The notes below the pieces were generated by a model, which saw nothing but the letters and a program-made list of their open reading frames with translations, was not told where the DNA came from and did no database searches. Shown in pieces: positions 7,116 to 16,710 of a DNA stretch of 64,000 bases; within the stretch, counting starts at the first letter, position 1, and each line of letters begins with the position of its first letter. Source of the stretch: an uncultured bacterium (lineage in GTDB: Bacteria; Bacillota_I; Bacilli_A; RF39; UBA660); the NCBI GenBank assembly GCA_959020415.1, contig CAUERX010000003.1, forward strand, positions 1-64,000, read 5' to 3'. Both the position numbers and the translations under genes were made by a program.

Positions 7116-7556
7116 ATGGAAAAGAACAAATATAAAAGTATGGTGGACAAGTATACACCAAAAGAAGATATTTTATACAACGCTATTATTGCTTTTATAA
7201 CTGGGGGAATTATGGGAATTGTTGGTCAAGGGTTAATTGATTTTTATTCTTATTATTTAACTATTCCGTCAAAGGAAGCAACAGTTTGTATGCTGGTAAC
7301 ACTTATCTTCTTGAGCTGTTTATTTACAAGTTTAGGCTTCTTTGATAAGTGGGTTAATTTTGCTAAATGCGGATTAATTATTCCAATTACAGGATTTGCT
7401 CATGCAACGATGAGTGCAGCGTTAGAATATCGTAAGGAAGGTCTAGTAACTGGAATAGGCGCGAATATGCTTAAATTATCTGGTGCGGTGGTCATATTTG
7501 GAGTCGTCAGTGCTTGGACCTTTAGTTTAATTAGAATGGTTTTGGGGGTGATATAG
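7116..7556 (+). CDS. spoVAC: SpoVAC, dipicolinate channel subunit
   Basis: 146 residues with about four membrane helices (for example NAIIAFITGGIMGIVGQGLIDF at about 22-43 and MLVTLIFLSCLFTSLGFFDKW) and the family motif IPITGFAHATMSAALEY near residues 88-105. SpoVAC sits in the inner spore membrane and takes part in moving dipicolinic acid in during sporulation and out at germination. RBS AGGAGG lies 7 nt upstream. It is the first gene of spoVAC-D-E; spoVAA, spoVAB and spoVAF are absent, as in many minimal operons. The presence of this set is the best evidence in the window that the organism makes endospores. Confidence 0.95.
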   Translation: MEKNKYKSMVDKYTPKEDILYNAIIAFITGGIMGIVGQGLIDFYSYYLTIPSKEATVCMLVTLIFLSCLFTSLGFFDKWVNFAKCGLIIPITGFAHATMSAALEYRKEGLVTGIGANMLKLSGAVVIFGVVSAWTFSLIRMVLGVI

Positions 7557-8546
7557 GTGACTTTTAAATATAATAATGTATATCTTAATGAAACGGCAAC
7601 AGTCACCGGGCCCTACGAAGCTAAAGGACCACTTAGCAAGTATTTTGACAGGAGTTATGATGACTTATATTTTAATGCGCTTACTTGGGAACAAGCAGAA
7701 AGTAAATCAATTAACGATGCAGTGGATATTCTACTTGGCAAAGCGGGAATGACACGCTTTGATATTGATATGTTTATTTCTGGAGATTTATTAAATCAGT
7801 TAACCGCTTCTAATTATGCTGCGGCTAATATGCCATCATCATTTATGGGGGTTTATGCAGCATGTGCTACTAGTACTTTAGGTTTAGCCACTGGCGCGAA
7901 TTTAGTTGAAGGTGGGATGGTGGATAAGGTGTTATGTGCAACTTCTTCACATAACAATGGCGCAGAAAAACAATTTAGATATCCAGTTGAGTATGGAGGG
8001 CCTAAACCAAAAACGACAACTTTTACTTCAACTGGTAGTGCAGTAGCATTACTATCTTCTAAAAAAAGCAATATTAAAATAGACAGTTCGACAATTGGAA
8101 CAGTCATCGATTCAGAAATTAATGATGTGTTTAATATGGGGGCTGTTATGGCGCCAGCTGCAGCTGATACTATTTATAAACATTTAATGGATACTGGAAG
8201 AAATATTGATTATTATGATTTAGTATTAACTGGTGATCTAGGAATTTACGGTAAAGAAATATTAAAAGAATATATGCAAATTGAATATGGAATTAGTTTA
8301 GATAAATATAACGATACAGGAACGATGTTATATAGTTTAGAAAGACAACCAGTTTATGCTGGAGCTAGCGGACCGGCATGTGCGCCACTTGTAACATATG
8401 GATATATTTTAGATCAAATGCGAGCTAAAAAATTAAAGAAAGTTTTAGTGGTAGCAACTGGAGCTTTAATGAGTCAGACGATGGCTAATCAAAAGTTAAC
8501 AATTCCAGCTGTAGCGCATGCGATTAGTTTGGAGGCGGTAAGATGA
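7557..8546 (+). CDS. spoVAD: SpoVAD, dipicolinate-binding spore protein
   Basis: 329 residues with a thiolase-like fold, close to the usual length of about 338. The motif GVYAACATSTLGLATGANLV at about 100-119 holds the position of the ancestral thiolase cysteine; FRYPVEYGGPKPKTTTFTSTG and YAGASGPACAPLV are conserved in the family. SpoVAD binds dipicolinic acid and hands it to the SpoVA channel. Translation starts at GTG 7557, directly after the spoVAC stop with no gap. Its TGA stop overlaps the spoVAE start (ATGA), implying coupled translation. Confidence 0.95.
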   Translation: MTFKYNNVYLNETATVTGPYEAKGPLSKYFDRSYDDLYFNALTWEQAESKSINDAVDILLGKAGMTRFDIDMFISGDLLNQLTASNYAAANMPSSFMGVYAACATSTLGLATGANLVEGGMVDKVLCATSSHNNGAEKQFRYPVEYGGPKPKTTTFTSTGSAVALLSSKKSNIKIDSSTIGTVIDSEINDVFNMGAVMAPAAADTIYKHLMDTGRNIDYYDLVLTGDLGIYGKEILKEYMQIEYGISLDKYNDTGTMLYSLERQPVYAGASGPACAPLVTYGYILDQMRAKKLKKVLVVATGALMSQTMANQKLTIPAVAHAISLEAVR

Positions 8547-8893
8547 TTTATTTAAATGCATTTTTATTTGCCGGGTTAGTGTGCATGCTTGGACAGTTAA
8601 TTTTGGATAATACTAAATTAACGCCAGGTCATATTACAGTTATATTTGTAGTTTTGGGGGCGTTCTTAGATGTTTTCGATATTTATGATAAACTAGTTTT
8701 ATGGGCTGGTGGAGGAGCACTTGTGCCAATTACAAGCTTTGGGCATATGCTTACTCATGGAGCAATAATGGGCTATCAAAATGATGGAATTATGGGACTG
8801 CTTGTAGGAACATTTGATTTAACTTCAGCAGGTATTTGTGCCGCGATTATATTAGCTTTTTATTTATCATTTATATTTAAACCAAGAGATTAA
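8543..8893 (+). CDS. spoVAE: SpoVAE (SpoVAEb type), dipicolinate channel subunit
   Basis: 116 residues, three to four membrane helices, with the motif GGALVPITSFGHMLTHGAIM at about 56-75, which is related to the SpoVAC motif IPITGFAHATMSA. It completes the minimal SpoVA channel. It overlaps spoVAD by 4 nt. Its last 17 nt overlap the tail of the convergent membrane-protein gene on the other strand, and the pair of stops sits around the inverted repeat AGAGATTAATTTCTCT, which may terminate both. Confidence 0.95.
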   Translation: MIYLNAFLFAGLVCMLGQLILDNTKLTPGHITVIFVVLGAFLDVFDIYDKLVLWAGGGALVPITSFGHMLTHGAIMGYQNDGIMGLLVGTFDLTSAGICAAIILAFYLSFIFKPRD

Positions 8894-9623
8894 TTTCTCT
8901 TTTTTTGTTACCTTTGGTCATTAAATATAACCAAAAACTTGAGAAAAAAGTAATAACAATAATGAAGAGAATTATATACCAAAACATTCCTAGTGTATTA
9001 ATTACACTAATTAAAATATCATTAAATGAAAGTCCATTTAAAAGAGGTATATTAAACACTTCAATATTAACAGCATATGGTAAATGATAGTTTGGAAATA
9101 AGAAGGAATTTAAAAATATATAATTGGCGTCATTTTTAATTATAATGTTTGCTAGAAGACCGATGATGATTTGAAGATAAACTATCAAAATTGGTTTGAA
9201 GGAAAAAGGTGGTTTATAATTTTTGATAACGTAAGTACCAATGAAAATTAAAAGACTATGGTAGATGTAACATTCTAATACATTAAAACTTAAAAATGGA
9301 TTTGGACTGGTCATAGTAATAGCTGCAGTTCCATATAAAATTCCAAATGCTCCTAAAAAGCTTAATACATAATTTTTAGGTTTTAAAAGATAAATAATTC
9401 CGATAATAGGGTATGTAAAACATAGTTGTAAGGAAAGATCTTTATTTATATCAAAACTATTTGTTATGATTAGGAAAATGACTCTAATTATTTCGATGAT
9501 AAGTAGTGTTAGTAGACTGAATTTTAATATTTTATAATTTTTTTTAAGGTTAAGAGCCCAAATAATGGGGATAACTAAAAAGGAGAAAATAATTAGTAAA
9601 TGTCTTATTGAATAAAAACTCAT
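8877..9623 (-). CDS. YwaF/TMEM164-like integral membrane protein
   Basis: 248 residues with about seven membrane helices, facing the spoVA operon. The motif LSLQLCFTYPIIGIIYLL near residues 64-81 resembles the L-P-x-H-L-C signature of the YwaF (TIGR02206) and TMEM164 family, and ECYIYHSLLIFIGTYV provides the conserved second-half histidine. In this protein the first-motif His is Gln. The bacterial function is unknown; the animal relative is an acyltransferase, which is not evidence for this protein. RBS AAGGTGATACT precedes the ATG. Family call is moderate, membrane nature is certain. Confidence 0.65.
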   Translation of the reverse strand: MSFYSIRHLLIIFSFLVIPIIWALNLKKNYKILKFSLLTLLIIEIIRVIFLIITNSFDINKDLSLQLCFTYPIIGIIYLLKPKNYVLSFLGAFGILYGTAAITMTSPNPFLSFNVLECYIYHSLLIFIGTYVIKNYKPPFSFKPILIVYLQIIIGLLANIIIKNDANYIFLNSFLFPNYHLPYAVNIEVFNIPLLNGLSFNDILISVINTLGMFWYIILFIIVITFFSSFWLYLMTKGNKKREINLLV

Positions 9624-9677
9624 AGTATCACCTTATATATTTTATGTTTTAATGCTAATTAAAAGAATTAAATGTTA

Positions 9678-9739
9678 TTGACAAACAATTGTTCGTGTGA
9701 TAAAGTGATAATGTATTTGCTTGACAATTATGTTATAAT
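9678..9739 (+). promoter_or_regulatory. uvrA promoter region with LexA-like box
   Basis: CAAAC-AATT-GTTCG (9682-9695) differs by one base from the Bacillus SOS box CGAAC-N4-GTTCG. It overlaps a -35 TTGACA (9678-9683) whose -10 is TAAAGT (9701-9706) at 17 bp. A second, extended -10 TGTTATAAT has its hexamer at 9734-9739. uvrA is a classic SOS gene, so LexA repression of the first promoter is inferred. Confidence 0.7.
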
Positions 9740-9785
9740 AAGAAACAAGCAGTGAGAAAATGCTAATAGACTAGGAGTTAATAAA

Positions 9786-12596
9786 ATGGATGAGATTATA
9801 ATAAAAGGTGCACGAGAAAATAATTTAAAAAATATAGATATAACTTTACCTAAGAATAAATTAATTGTTATGACAGGGGTTAGTGGTAGTGGTAAAAGTT
9901 CACTAGCGTTTGATACAATTTATGCAGAAGGTCAAAGGAGATATGTTGAAAGTTTAAGTGCTTATGCACGTCAATTTTTGGGTGGATCAGAAAAACCATT
10001 GGTTGATAGTATTGAAGGTTTAAGTCCATCAATAAGTATCGACCAAAAAACTACTCATAAAAATCCACGAAGTACGGTGGGAACAGTAACAGAAATATAT
10101 GATTATTTTAGACTTTTGTATGCTCGCATTGGAATTCCATATTGTCCAGTTCACCATAAGCCAATTTTTTCACAAAGTGTTGAGGAAATGGTTAATGATG
10201 TTTTAAAGTTAGATGTAGGAACTAAAATTCGTGTTTTGGGACCTGTGGCGGCTCTAGAAAAGGGAACTCACAAGGATTTATTAGAAGGTTTACGCAAAGA
10301 TGGTTATGCTAGGGTAGTTATCGATGAAAAAGATTATGATTTATCTGAGGAAATAATTTTAGAGAAGAATAAAAAACATACAATTGAAGTTGTCGTGGAT
10401 AGACTTGTAATTAAAGATGAAATTAGAAGTAGGCTATTTGAATCAGTAGAAATCGCCACTAAATTAGGTAAGGGACGAGTTTTGATTGATATTATTGGTG
10501 GTGATAAAATCTTGATGAGTGAGACTTATGCTTGTCCGGATTGTGATTTTTCATTGCCAGAATTAGAGCCTAGGATGTTTTCGTTTAATGCACCATGGGG
10601 GGCTTGTCCAGATTGTAAAGGTTTAGGTATTAAATATAAAATAGATGAGGATTTAGTACTTCCTGATAAAGACTTAAGCATTAGTGAAGGGGCAATTAAA
10701 GTTATTAATAATAGTGATGATAGTAATATTACTTTTACTAATTTACAAACAGCTTGCGAATATTATAAAATTGATATGGATAAGCCAATTAAGAATTTAA
10801 CGCGTAAGGAATTAGATATAATTTTATATGGGACTAATGATGTTTTAACTTTTAATTATACATCTAAAAATGGTAATACAAGAACGAGCAAAGGTTTATA
10901 TGAAGGAATTATTACGAATTTAGAACGACGTTATATGGAAACTAAAAGTACATGGATTCGTGAGTGGATCGAGAATTATATGACAGAATTAAAATGTCCA
11001 AAATGTCACGGCTCAAGACTTAACGATAGTGTTTTGGCAGTGTTAATTGGTGGCAAGAATATTTATGAATTAACGCAGATGAGTATTAAAGATATATTTG
11101 AGTTTTTTAAGACTTTGAAACTTACTGATGAGCAGCACAAAATTTCAGAATTAATTATTAAAGAAATAAATTCACGTTTAAGCTTTTTAATTAATGTGGG
11201 GCTTGAGTATTTAACTTTATCGCGTGAGGCTGGAACATTATCTGGTGGTGAAGCTCAGCGTATTAGATTAGCTACACAGATTGGTTCAAGATTAACAGGT
11301 GTTTTATATGTTTTAGATGAACCATCGATTGGTCTACATCAAAGGGATAATCAACGCTTAATAGATTCACTTAAAGAAATGCGTGATTTAGGTAATACCT
11401 TGATTGTTGTGGAACATGATACTGATACGATGCTTGAAGCTGATTATTTGGTTGATATTGGTCCAAATGCCGGAGTTCATGGTGGCAAAATTGTGGCTGA
11501 GGGAACGCCAGAAGAAGTTATGAAAAACCCTAATAGTTTAACAGGAAGATATTTATCGGGTAAAGAAAAGATTGAAGTTCCTAGTAAGCGAAGAAAAGGA
11601 AATAAAAAGTATTTAGAGATTAAAGGAGCTTCTGAAAATAATTTAAAGAATGTTAATGTAAAATTTCCGCTTGGTAAATTTATTTGTGTAACAGGAGTAA
11701 GTGGTAGTGGTAAAAGTACTTTAGTTAATGAAATTTTATATAAGGTGATCGCTAATAATTTATATCGTTCAAAGAATAAGCCAGGAAAATATAAAACGAT
11801 TAAAGGTTTAGAAAATATTGATAAGGTAGTTGATATTTCACAAGCGCCAATTGGTAGAACACCTAGATCTAATCCAGCAACTTATACTGGTGTGTTTGAC
11901 GATATTCGTGATGTGTTTGCAGAGACTAAGGAAGCAAAGATGCGTGGGTATGATAAAGGAAGATTCTCGTTTAATGTTAAAGGCGGAAGATGCGAAGCTT
12001 GCTGGGGTGACGGTGTTAAAAAGATCGAAATGCATTTTTTACCGGATGTATATGTTCCTTGTGAGGTATGTCATGGAACACGTTATAATACAGAAACATT
12101 ACAAATTAAATATAAAGGTAAAAATATTTATGATGTTTTAGAGATGACAGTAGAGGAAGCTTTAGAATTTTTTGAAAATATTCCAAAGGTTAAAAATAAA
12201 TTACAAGTGCTTTTGGATGTGGGACTTTCTTATATTAAGCTAGGTCAAAGTGCACCAACTTTATCAGGTGGTGAGGCAGCTAGGGTAAAACTTGCTAAAG
12301 AATTACAGAAAAAACCAACTGGAAAAAGTTTATTTATTTTAGATGAGCCAACTACTGGATTACATAGTGATGATATTAAAAAATTGTTAGTTATTCTAAA
12401 TAGAATAGTGGATAATGGTGATACGGTTTTAGTTATTGAACATAACTTAGATGTTATTAAGGTAGCTGACTATATTATTGATTTAGGCCCAGAAGGTGGA
12501 GATCAAGGTGGGAGTATTGTGTTTGCCGGAACACCAGAGGAGTTAGTTAATGAATCTAAAAGTTATACGGGTCAGTTTTTAAAATCATACTTATAA
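9786..12596 (+). CDS. uvrA: UvrA, excinuclease ABC subunit A
   Basis: 936 residues, the normal length. UvrA scans DNA for bulky lesions and loads UvrB in nucleotide excision repair. Two ABC ATPase modules are present: Walker [10 protein letters not shown] at 31-39 and GVSGSGKST at 637-645, signatures [14 protein letters not shown] and [14 protein letters not shown], and Walker [10 protein letters not shown] and LDEPTTGLH. Zinc modules are visible as [10 protein letters not shown] to CPDC in the first half and CEACWGDG to CEVC in the second. The ATG follows CTAGGAGTTAATAAA. It is a single-gene unit between a LexA-like box and a terminator; uvrB is not adjacent. Confidence 0.98.
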   Translation: MDEIIIKGARENNLKNIDITLPKNKLIVMTGVSGSGKSSLAFDTIYAEGQRRYVESLSAYARQFLGGSEKPLVDSIEGLSPSISIDQKTTHKNPRSTVGTVTEIYDYFRLLYARIGIPYCPVHHKPIFSQSVEEMVNDVLKLDVGTKIRVLGPVAALEKGTHKDLLEGLRKDGYARVVIDEKDYDLSEEIILEKNKKHTIEVVVDRLVIKDEIRSRLFESVEIATKLGKGRVLIDIIGGDKILMSETYACPDCDFSLPELEPRMFSFNAPWGACPDCKGLGIKYKIDEDLVLPDKDLSISEGAIKVINNSDDSNITFTNLQTACEYYKIDMDKPIKNLTRKELDIILYGTNDVLTFNYTSKNGNTRTSKGLYEGIITNLERRYMETKSTWIREWIENYMTELKCPKCHGSRLNDSVLAVLIGGKNIYELTQMSIKDIFEFFKTLKLTDEQHKISELIIKEINSRLSFLINVGLEYLTLSREAGTLSGGEAQRIRLATQIGSRLTGVLYVLDEPSIGLHQRDNQRLIDSLKEMRDLGNTLIVVEHDTDTMLEADYLVDIGPNAGVHGGKIVAEGTPEEVMKNPNSLTGRYLSGKEKIEVPSKRRKGNKKYLEIKGASENNLKNVNVKFPLGKFICVTGVSGSGKSTLVNEILYKVIANNLYRSKNKPGKYKTIKGLENIDKVVDISQAPIGRTPRSNPATYTGVFDDIRDVFAETKEAKMRGYDKGRFSFNVKGGRCEACWGDGVKKIEMHFLPDVYVPCEVCHGTRYNTETLQIKYKGKNIYDVLEMTVEEALEFFENIPKVKNKLQVLLDVGLSYIKLGQSAPTLSGGEAARVKLAKELQKKPTGKSLFILDEPTTGLHSDDIKKLLVILNRIVDNGDTVLVIEHNLDVIKVADYIIDLGPEGGDQGGSIVFAGTPEELVNESKSYTGQFLKSYL

Positions 12597-12620
12597 GGAT
12601 ATCTGTTTTAGATATCTTTT
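12597..12620 (+). terminator. uvrA terminator
   Basis: GATATC (12598-12603) pairs with GATATC (12611-12616) across TGTTTTA, followed by T-rich sequence. Confidence 0.75.
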
Positions 12621-12676
12621 TTATTTATATGTAAAAGAGAAAACAAATTTATTTTAGAATATATAAGTGATGAAAG

Positions 12677-12736
12677 AATATTTTAAACTCGATATCAAAT
12701 AATAAAGGTTTAAATAATATTTTAAACATGATATAC
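12677..12736 (+). repeat. Two direct repeats upstream of the carboxypeptidase gene
   Basis: AATATTTTAAAC-N2-GATAT occurs at 12677-12695 and again at 12716-12734, starts 39 bp apart, and the second copy overlaps the probable promoter of the gene at 12758. A repeated operator for an unknown regulator is possible; in such AT-rich DNA part of the match could be chance. Confidence 0.4.
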
Positions 12737-12757
12737 TTATATATAGTAGGTGGTAGA

Positions 12758-13987
12758 ATGAAAAAAGGTTTTAAATATATTTTATGTTTATTTATATCTT
12801 TATTTTTATTAACAAGTGTACAAGCGTTAGAATTAGATATTCATTCAAGTAATGCTATTTTATATAATACGAATGACGATAAGGTTTTATATCAAAAAAA
12901 CGAAAATGAAAAAGTTCAAATTGCTAGTTTAACAAAAATCATGACAGCAATAGTTACACTTGATAAGATTGATAATCTAGATGAAAAGGTGACTTTAGTC
13001 AGTGAAGATTTTAAAGGGTTATTGGAAGAAAATTTAGTTACGGCAGGATTTAAAGTTGGTCAATCGGCTTCATATCGTGACTTGCTTTATGGTTTATTAC
13101 TTCCATCAGGAGCGGATGCTGCTAAAGCTTTAGCACGCTCCATTGGTGGAACTGAAGAAAATTTTGTAAAACTTATGAATGAAAAAGCTAGGGAATTAAA
13201 TTTAAAAGAAACGCATTTTACCAACCCAATTGGGCTTGATGATGAAAACAATTATTCGACGGTTAAAGATGTTTCATTAATGTTTAAGTATGCTTTAAAA
13301 AATGATGATTTCAAAAAGATTATTACTAGTAGTAGTTATACAACTTCGGATGGAAGGTTAACTTTAAAAAATAAAATTCGTCACAATAGTAACGTTGGAA
13401 CTTATTTGCTTGGTGGGAAAACTGGAACAACCGATGGAGCTGGTCTTTGTTTGGCAAGTATAGCTTCAAAAGATGGAGTGAATTTTTTATTAGTAACCAC
13501 AGGCGCTCCATATGATAAGAAAGGTCCACACAATTATGAGGATGCAAAAACAATCTATGGATATTTTCTTTCCAATTATAGTTATCAAAATATTTTAACC
13601 CCTAGTGATAGTATTTTAACACTAGATACTAAGTATGCTAAAGAGGACAAAGTAGATTTTTATTTAGAGGACAATTTAAAACTTTATTTACCAAATAATT
13701 TTGATAAAAAAGATTTAAATTTTGATTATTCGGGAATTAAAAACGTAACGCCATTCATGAAAAAAGGGACTAAGCTTGGGAATTTAGATATTTATTATAA
13801 GAATGAAAAAATAAAAAGTGTAGGAATTACATTAAATAACAAACAAGAAATTTCAATTTTAAAAATTCTTGATGAATATAAGCTCATAGTTATCGGTACT
13901 TTATTTTTAATTATTGTATTTGTTATATTAAGAAAACGAAAAAAGAAAAGAAAAAAACGTAAAGGCAAACGAAAGAAAACGTTGTGA
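12758..13987 (+). CDS. dacF: D-alanyl-D-alanine carboxypeptidase (PBP5/DacF type)
   Basis: 409 residues. It trims the terminal D-Ala from peptidoglycan stem peptides outside the membrane. A signal peptide (MKKGFKYILCLFISLFLLTS, ending near VQA) is followed by the serine peptidase domain: active SxxK as ASLTKIMTA at about residue 56, and KTG as LGGKTGTTDGAG. The SxN motif reads LPSGADAAKAL, so the usual Asn is Ala. A C-terminal beta domain, a membrane helix (LIVIGTLFLIIVFVIL) and a very basic tail follow, which suggests a bitopic rather than amphipathic anchor. ATG 12758 is chosen because GGTGGTAGA precedes it and it begins the signal peptide. It could equally be a dacA-type housekeeping enzyme. 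Confidence 0.88.
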   Translation: MKKGFKYILCLFISLFLLTSVQALELDIHSSNAILYNTNDDKVLYQKNENEKVQIASLTKIMTAIVTLDKIDNLDEKVTLVSEDFKGLLEENLVTAGFKVGQSASYRDLLYGLLLPSGADAAKALARSIGGTEENFVKLMNEKARELNLKETHFTNPIGLDDENNYSTVKDVSLMFKYALKNDDFKKIITSSSYTTSDGRLTLKNKIRHNSNVGTYLLGGKTGTTDGAGLCLASIASKDGVNFLLVTTGAPYDKKGPHNYEDAKTIYGYFLSNYSYQNILTPSDSILTLDTKYAKEDKVDFYLEDNLKLYLPNNFDKKDLNFDYSGIKNVTPFMKKGTKLGNLDIYYKNEKIKSVGITLNNKQEISILKILDEYKLIVIGTLFLIIVFVILRKRKKKRKKRKGKRKKTL

Positions 13988-14027
13988 GATTTGCTTATTA
14001 TGTTATAATTTAATAGGTGATGTTAAT

Positions 14028-14639
14028 ATGGGAAAAAACATAGAAATGTTTAAGTGTTTCGTGCGAGTTATGCGAAGTGATCGGAAAGAAATCGATAAAA
14101 TATTGCCTTCAATGTATCAGGAGAGTTTTTATTTAATTGACGAGGACTTTTTATTAAATCTGGGAATTAGAAATCTTATTTTGGATATCGATGGGACTTT
14201 ACTACCGGTGGATGATGTGAACATTCCAGAAAAATTAATAACTAGAATAGAACTTTTACGAAAAAAGCAGATAGGTATATGTTTAATGTCTAATAACGGT
14301 GAAGAACGTGTGGCTCCAGTGGCAAAAGAATTGGGATTATCTGATAGTTATTTGGCTAATGCTCATAAACCACTTCCGTCAGCTTTTGATAGAGCTTTAG
14401 AAATCTTAGATAGTGATAAGGATTCGGTGGCTATGGTTGGCGACCAAATGATGAGTGATATTAAAGGAGCCAATGAATATGGAATTTATTCTATTTTAGT
14501 TAGACCGGTCTCTAGTCATAACAATATTCAAACAGGAACTAGTCGTTTTTTGCAAAATAGGATGGAAAAACATTTAGAGAAAATTAATTTATTTAGTAGT
14601 GAAAAATATTATCAAAATTCAAAAGGAGTGAGAAAATGA
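14028..14639 (+). CDS. yqeG: YqeG-family HAD phosphatase
   Basis: 203 residues, HAD superfamily subclass IIIA. Motif I ILDIDGTLLP holds the nucleophile and acid Asp53/Asp55; motif II is LMSNN; Lys of motif III is in AHKPLPSAF; motif IV is VGDQMMSDIKGAN. YqeG proteins are phosphatases with poorly known substrates, possibly phosphatidylglycerophosphate in some lineages. In Bacillus yqeG is beside the GTPase gene yqeH, but here it overlaps deoD by 4 nt instead. Residues 1-40 and the tail beyond residue 165 flank the core. An extended -10 TATAAT lies about 25 nt upstream. Confidence 0.85.
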   Translation: MGKNIEMFKCFVRVMRSDRKEIDKILPSMYQESFYLIDEDFLLNLGIRNLILDIDGTLLPVDDVNIPEKLITRIELLRKKQIGICLMSNNGEERVAPVAKELGLSDSYLANAHKPLPSAFDRALEILDSDKDSVAMVGDQMMSDIKGANEYGIYSILVRPVSSHNNIQTGTSRFLQNRMEKHLEKINLFSSEKYYQNSKGVRK

Positions 14640-15355
14640 CACCACATAATTCAGCCGAAAAAGGGCAGATAGCTGAAAAAGTTATAATGCCAGGAGATCC
14701 ATTACGTTCAAAATTTATTGTTGAAAATTATTTCGATGACTATGAAATAGTTAGTGAAGTAAGAGGAAATACAGTTTATACAGGTCATTATAAGGGTGAA
14801 AAAGTTAGCGTAATGGCTTCTGGAATGGGAATTCCAAGTATGGGGATTTACGCTTATGAGCTTTTTAATTATTATGGTGTTAAAGCGATAATTAAGGTTG
14901 GTTCTTGTGGAACTTATAATCCAAAGATGAATTTATTTGATATTGTTTTAGCTGGTCGTAGTTATTCAGAAACTAATTATGATATTACGGCGGGAAATAA
15001 GAATATAGATATTGTTTATCCATCTTTAGAACTTAATAAAAAATTAGCGACTAAAGCTGTTTCAATGAATATTCCTATTCAAGTTGGTGACGTTATTTGT
15101 TCGGAATGTTTTGATGCTTATATGGATGATGAAGGAAAGTTTTTAGATAGACTTCCTAAAGAACTAGACCCAATGGTTGGAGAAATGGAAAGTTATTCAT
15201 TATTTTATTTAGCAAATAAATTTGAAAAAATGGCAGCTTGCGTACTTACAGTTACAGATATTATTGGAACAGAGGTGCATGCATCGCCAGTAGAGCGTGA
15301 AAAAGGTTTAAGAGTAGCGATTGAAATGGCGCTTGAAACTATTAAAGAATTATAA
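14636..15355 (+). CDS. deoD: Purine nucleoside phosphorylase, hexameric DeoD type
   Basis: 239 residues. It splits purine (deoxy)nucleosides with phosphate to the base and (deoxy)ribose 1-phosphate, for salvage. Family motifs are present: phosphate-binding MPGDPLRSKF (19-28) and the Arg of SEVRGNTVYTG, KVGSCGTYNP, substrate-binding EMESYSLFYLA, and the catalytic Asp in TVTDIIGTE (usual T-V-S-D). The ATGA overlap with yqeG means coupled translation, with AAAGGAGTGAG as RBS inside yqeG. No obvious terminator follows. Confidence 0.95.
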   Translation: MTPHNSAEKGQIAEKVIMPGDPLRSKFIVENYFDDYEIVSEVRGNTVYTGHYKGEKVSVMASGMGIPSMGIYAYELFNYYGVKAIIKVGSCGTYNPKMNLFDIVLAGRSYSETNYDITAGNKNIDIVYPSLELNKKLATKAVSMNIPIQVGDVICSECFDAYMDDEGKFLDRLPKELDPMVGEMESYSLFYLANKFEKMAACVLTVTDIIGTEVHASPVEREKGLRVAIEMALETIKEL

Positions 15356-15435
15356 TTCTTTTTAGTTTTAAGGTAATTGTTTAATTAAGGAATATAAAAA
15401 TTAAAAATACGCCATAATATAAAAAGAGGTGAAAT

Positions 15436-16710
15436 ATGGATTATAAATTATACGATATGGGCAATTACAATTTATATTTGATAAATACTGATAAATTTAA
15501 AACGATTTCGTTATCTGCTTATTTTCGCCATGAAAATACGAGAGAAGATGTAGTTTATTTATCAATTTTAAAAGACGTTTTAGAAGCTGGAACTGCTGGT
15601 TTTGAAAAACTAAATGATTATTATAGACAAAGACTTGAAATATATGATCCAAAGGTGACAATTAGATCATTAAATTATGGCAAGGATAGAACATTTTTAA
15701 TTAATGGGCAATTTGCGAATGAAAATTATACTGAACAAGGGATGAATGAAAAAAGCATAAAATTTATTTTTGATATGCTTTATAATCCAAAACTAAATGG
15801 AGAAGCCTTTGATGCAGAAACATTTGAGATTTGCCGTCACGACTATGTAGAAGCGCTTAAATCAGCTAAGGATAATCCAACAACATACAGCCAGAGTCGT
15901 CTTTGGGAAGAAATGGATGTGTATGATTACGATATCATTAGAAATGATGAGGCAATAGATTTAGCACTTAAGATGACAGCTCATGATTTATATAAATATT
16001 ATCAGACTTTATTTACGGAAAATTCATTAGATATTTTTGTAATTGGTAATTTTGATAATGAAAAAATGAGAGAAATAATCGCACCTTTAGTAAAAGGTGA
16101 TTTTAAACAAAGTCATAAAAATCGTTATATATCTTATGAAAGTGCGCGAGAAGAAATTAAAGAAGTCATTGAACCAGCACAGACAGGACAAAGTCAATTA
16201 GCTATTGGTTTAAAATTTGTGGATTTAACCGACTTTGAACGTAAATATGTTTCAGTATTTTATATAAGTATTTTAGGAGGCAATTGGAGCTCTAAATTAA
16301 ATCAGGTTGTGCGCGAAGAAAATTCTTTATGTTATTATATTGGGGCTATCCGTAATATACCATATAGTGCAGCTTTTATATATGCAGGAATAGATGCCGA
16401 GGATTTTAAAAAGACTTGCGATCTGATTAAAGAGCAAATGCAATCGATGATCAAAGGTGATTTTACTTTAGATGCAATGAAACAAGTAAAACAGATTTAT
16501 GAAAATTCATTAGTGGAAATTGAAGATAGTCAAATAGCGATTTTGAATACTTTAACGTCAGAGTTGCTTAGTGATAATGATGATATTGATAAAAGGCGTG
16601 AATTGATAGGTAAAGTTACTAAAGAAGATATTATCAATTTATCTAAAAAGGTACATTTTGATGTTATTTATTTGCTTAAGGGGGAAAACAATGAAAAAGG
16701 TCAAGCTTAA
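15436..16710 (+). CDS. M16-family peptidase-like protein, inactive partner (YmfF-like)
   Basis: 424 residues with the paired two-lobe M16 fold seen in its neighbours' family (middle motif REENSLCYYIGA is the typical R-x-x-x-S-L-C-Y). The zinc-binding HxxEH is missing from the N-terminal lobe; its place is taken by LKDVLEAGTAGFE. In this family such proteins pair with a catalytic partner to form one chamber, as with YmfF/YmfH in Bacillus. The gene overlaps the catalytic subunit gene by 20 nt. The substrate is unknown; peptides and small bacteriocin precursors have been suggested for relatives. RBS AAAGAGGTG. Confidence 0.85.
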   Translation: MDYKLYDMGNYNLYLINTDKFKTISLSAYFRHENTREDVVYLSILKDVLEAGTAGFEKLNDYYRQRLEIYDPKVTIRSLNYGKDRTFLINGQFANENYTEQGMNEKSIKFIFDMLYNPKLNGEAFDAETFEICRHDYVEALKSAKDNPTTYSQSRLWEEMDVYDYDIIRNDEAIDLALKMTAHDLYKYYQTLFTENSLDIFVIGNFDNEKMREIIAPLVKGDFKQSHKNRYISYESAREEIKEVIEPAQTGQSQLAIGLKFVDLTDFERKYVSVFYISILGGNWSSKLNQVVREENSLCYYIGAIRNIPYSAAFIYAGIDAEDFKKTCDLIKEQMQSMIKGDFTLDAMKQVKQIYENSLVEIEDSQIAILNTLTSELLSDNDDIDKRRELIGKVTKEDIINLSKKVHFDVIYLLKGENNEKGQA

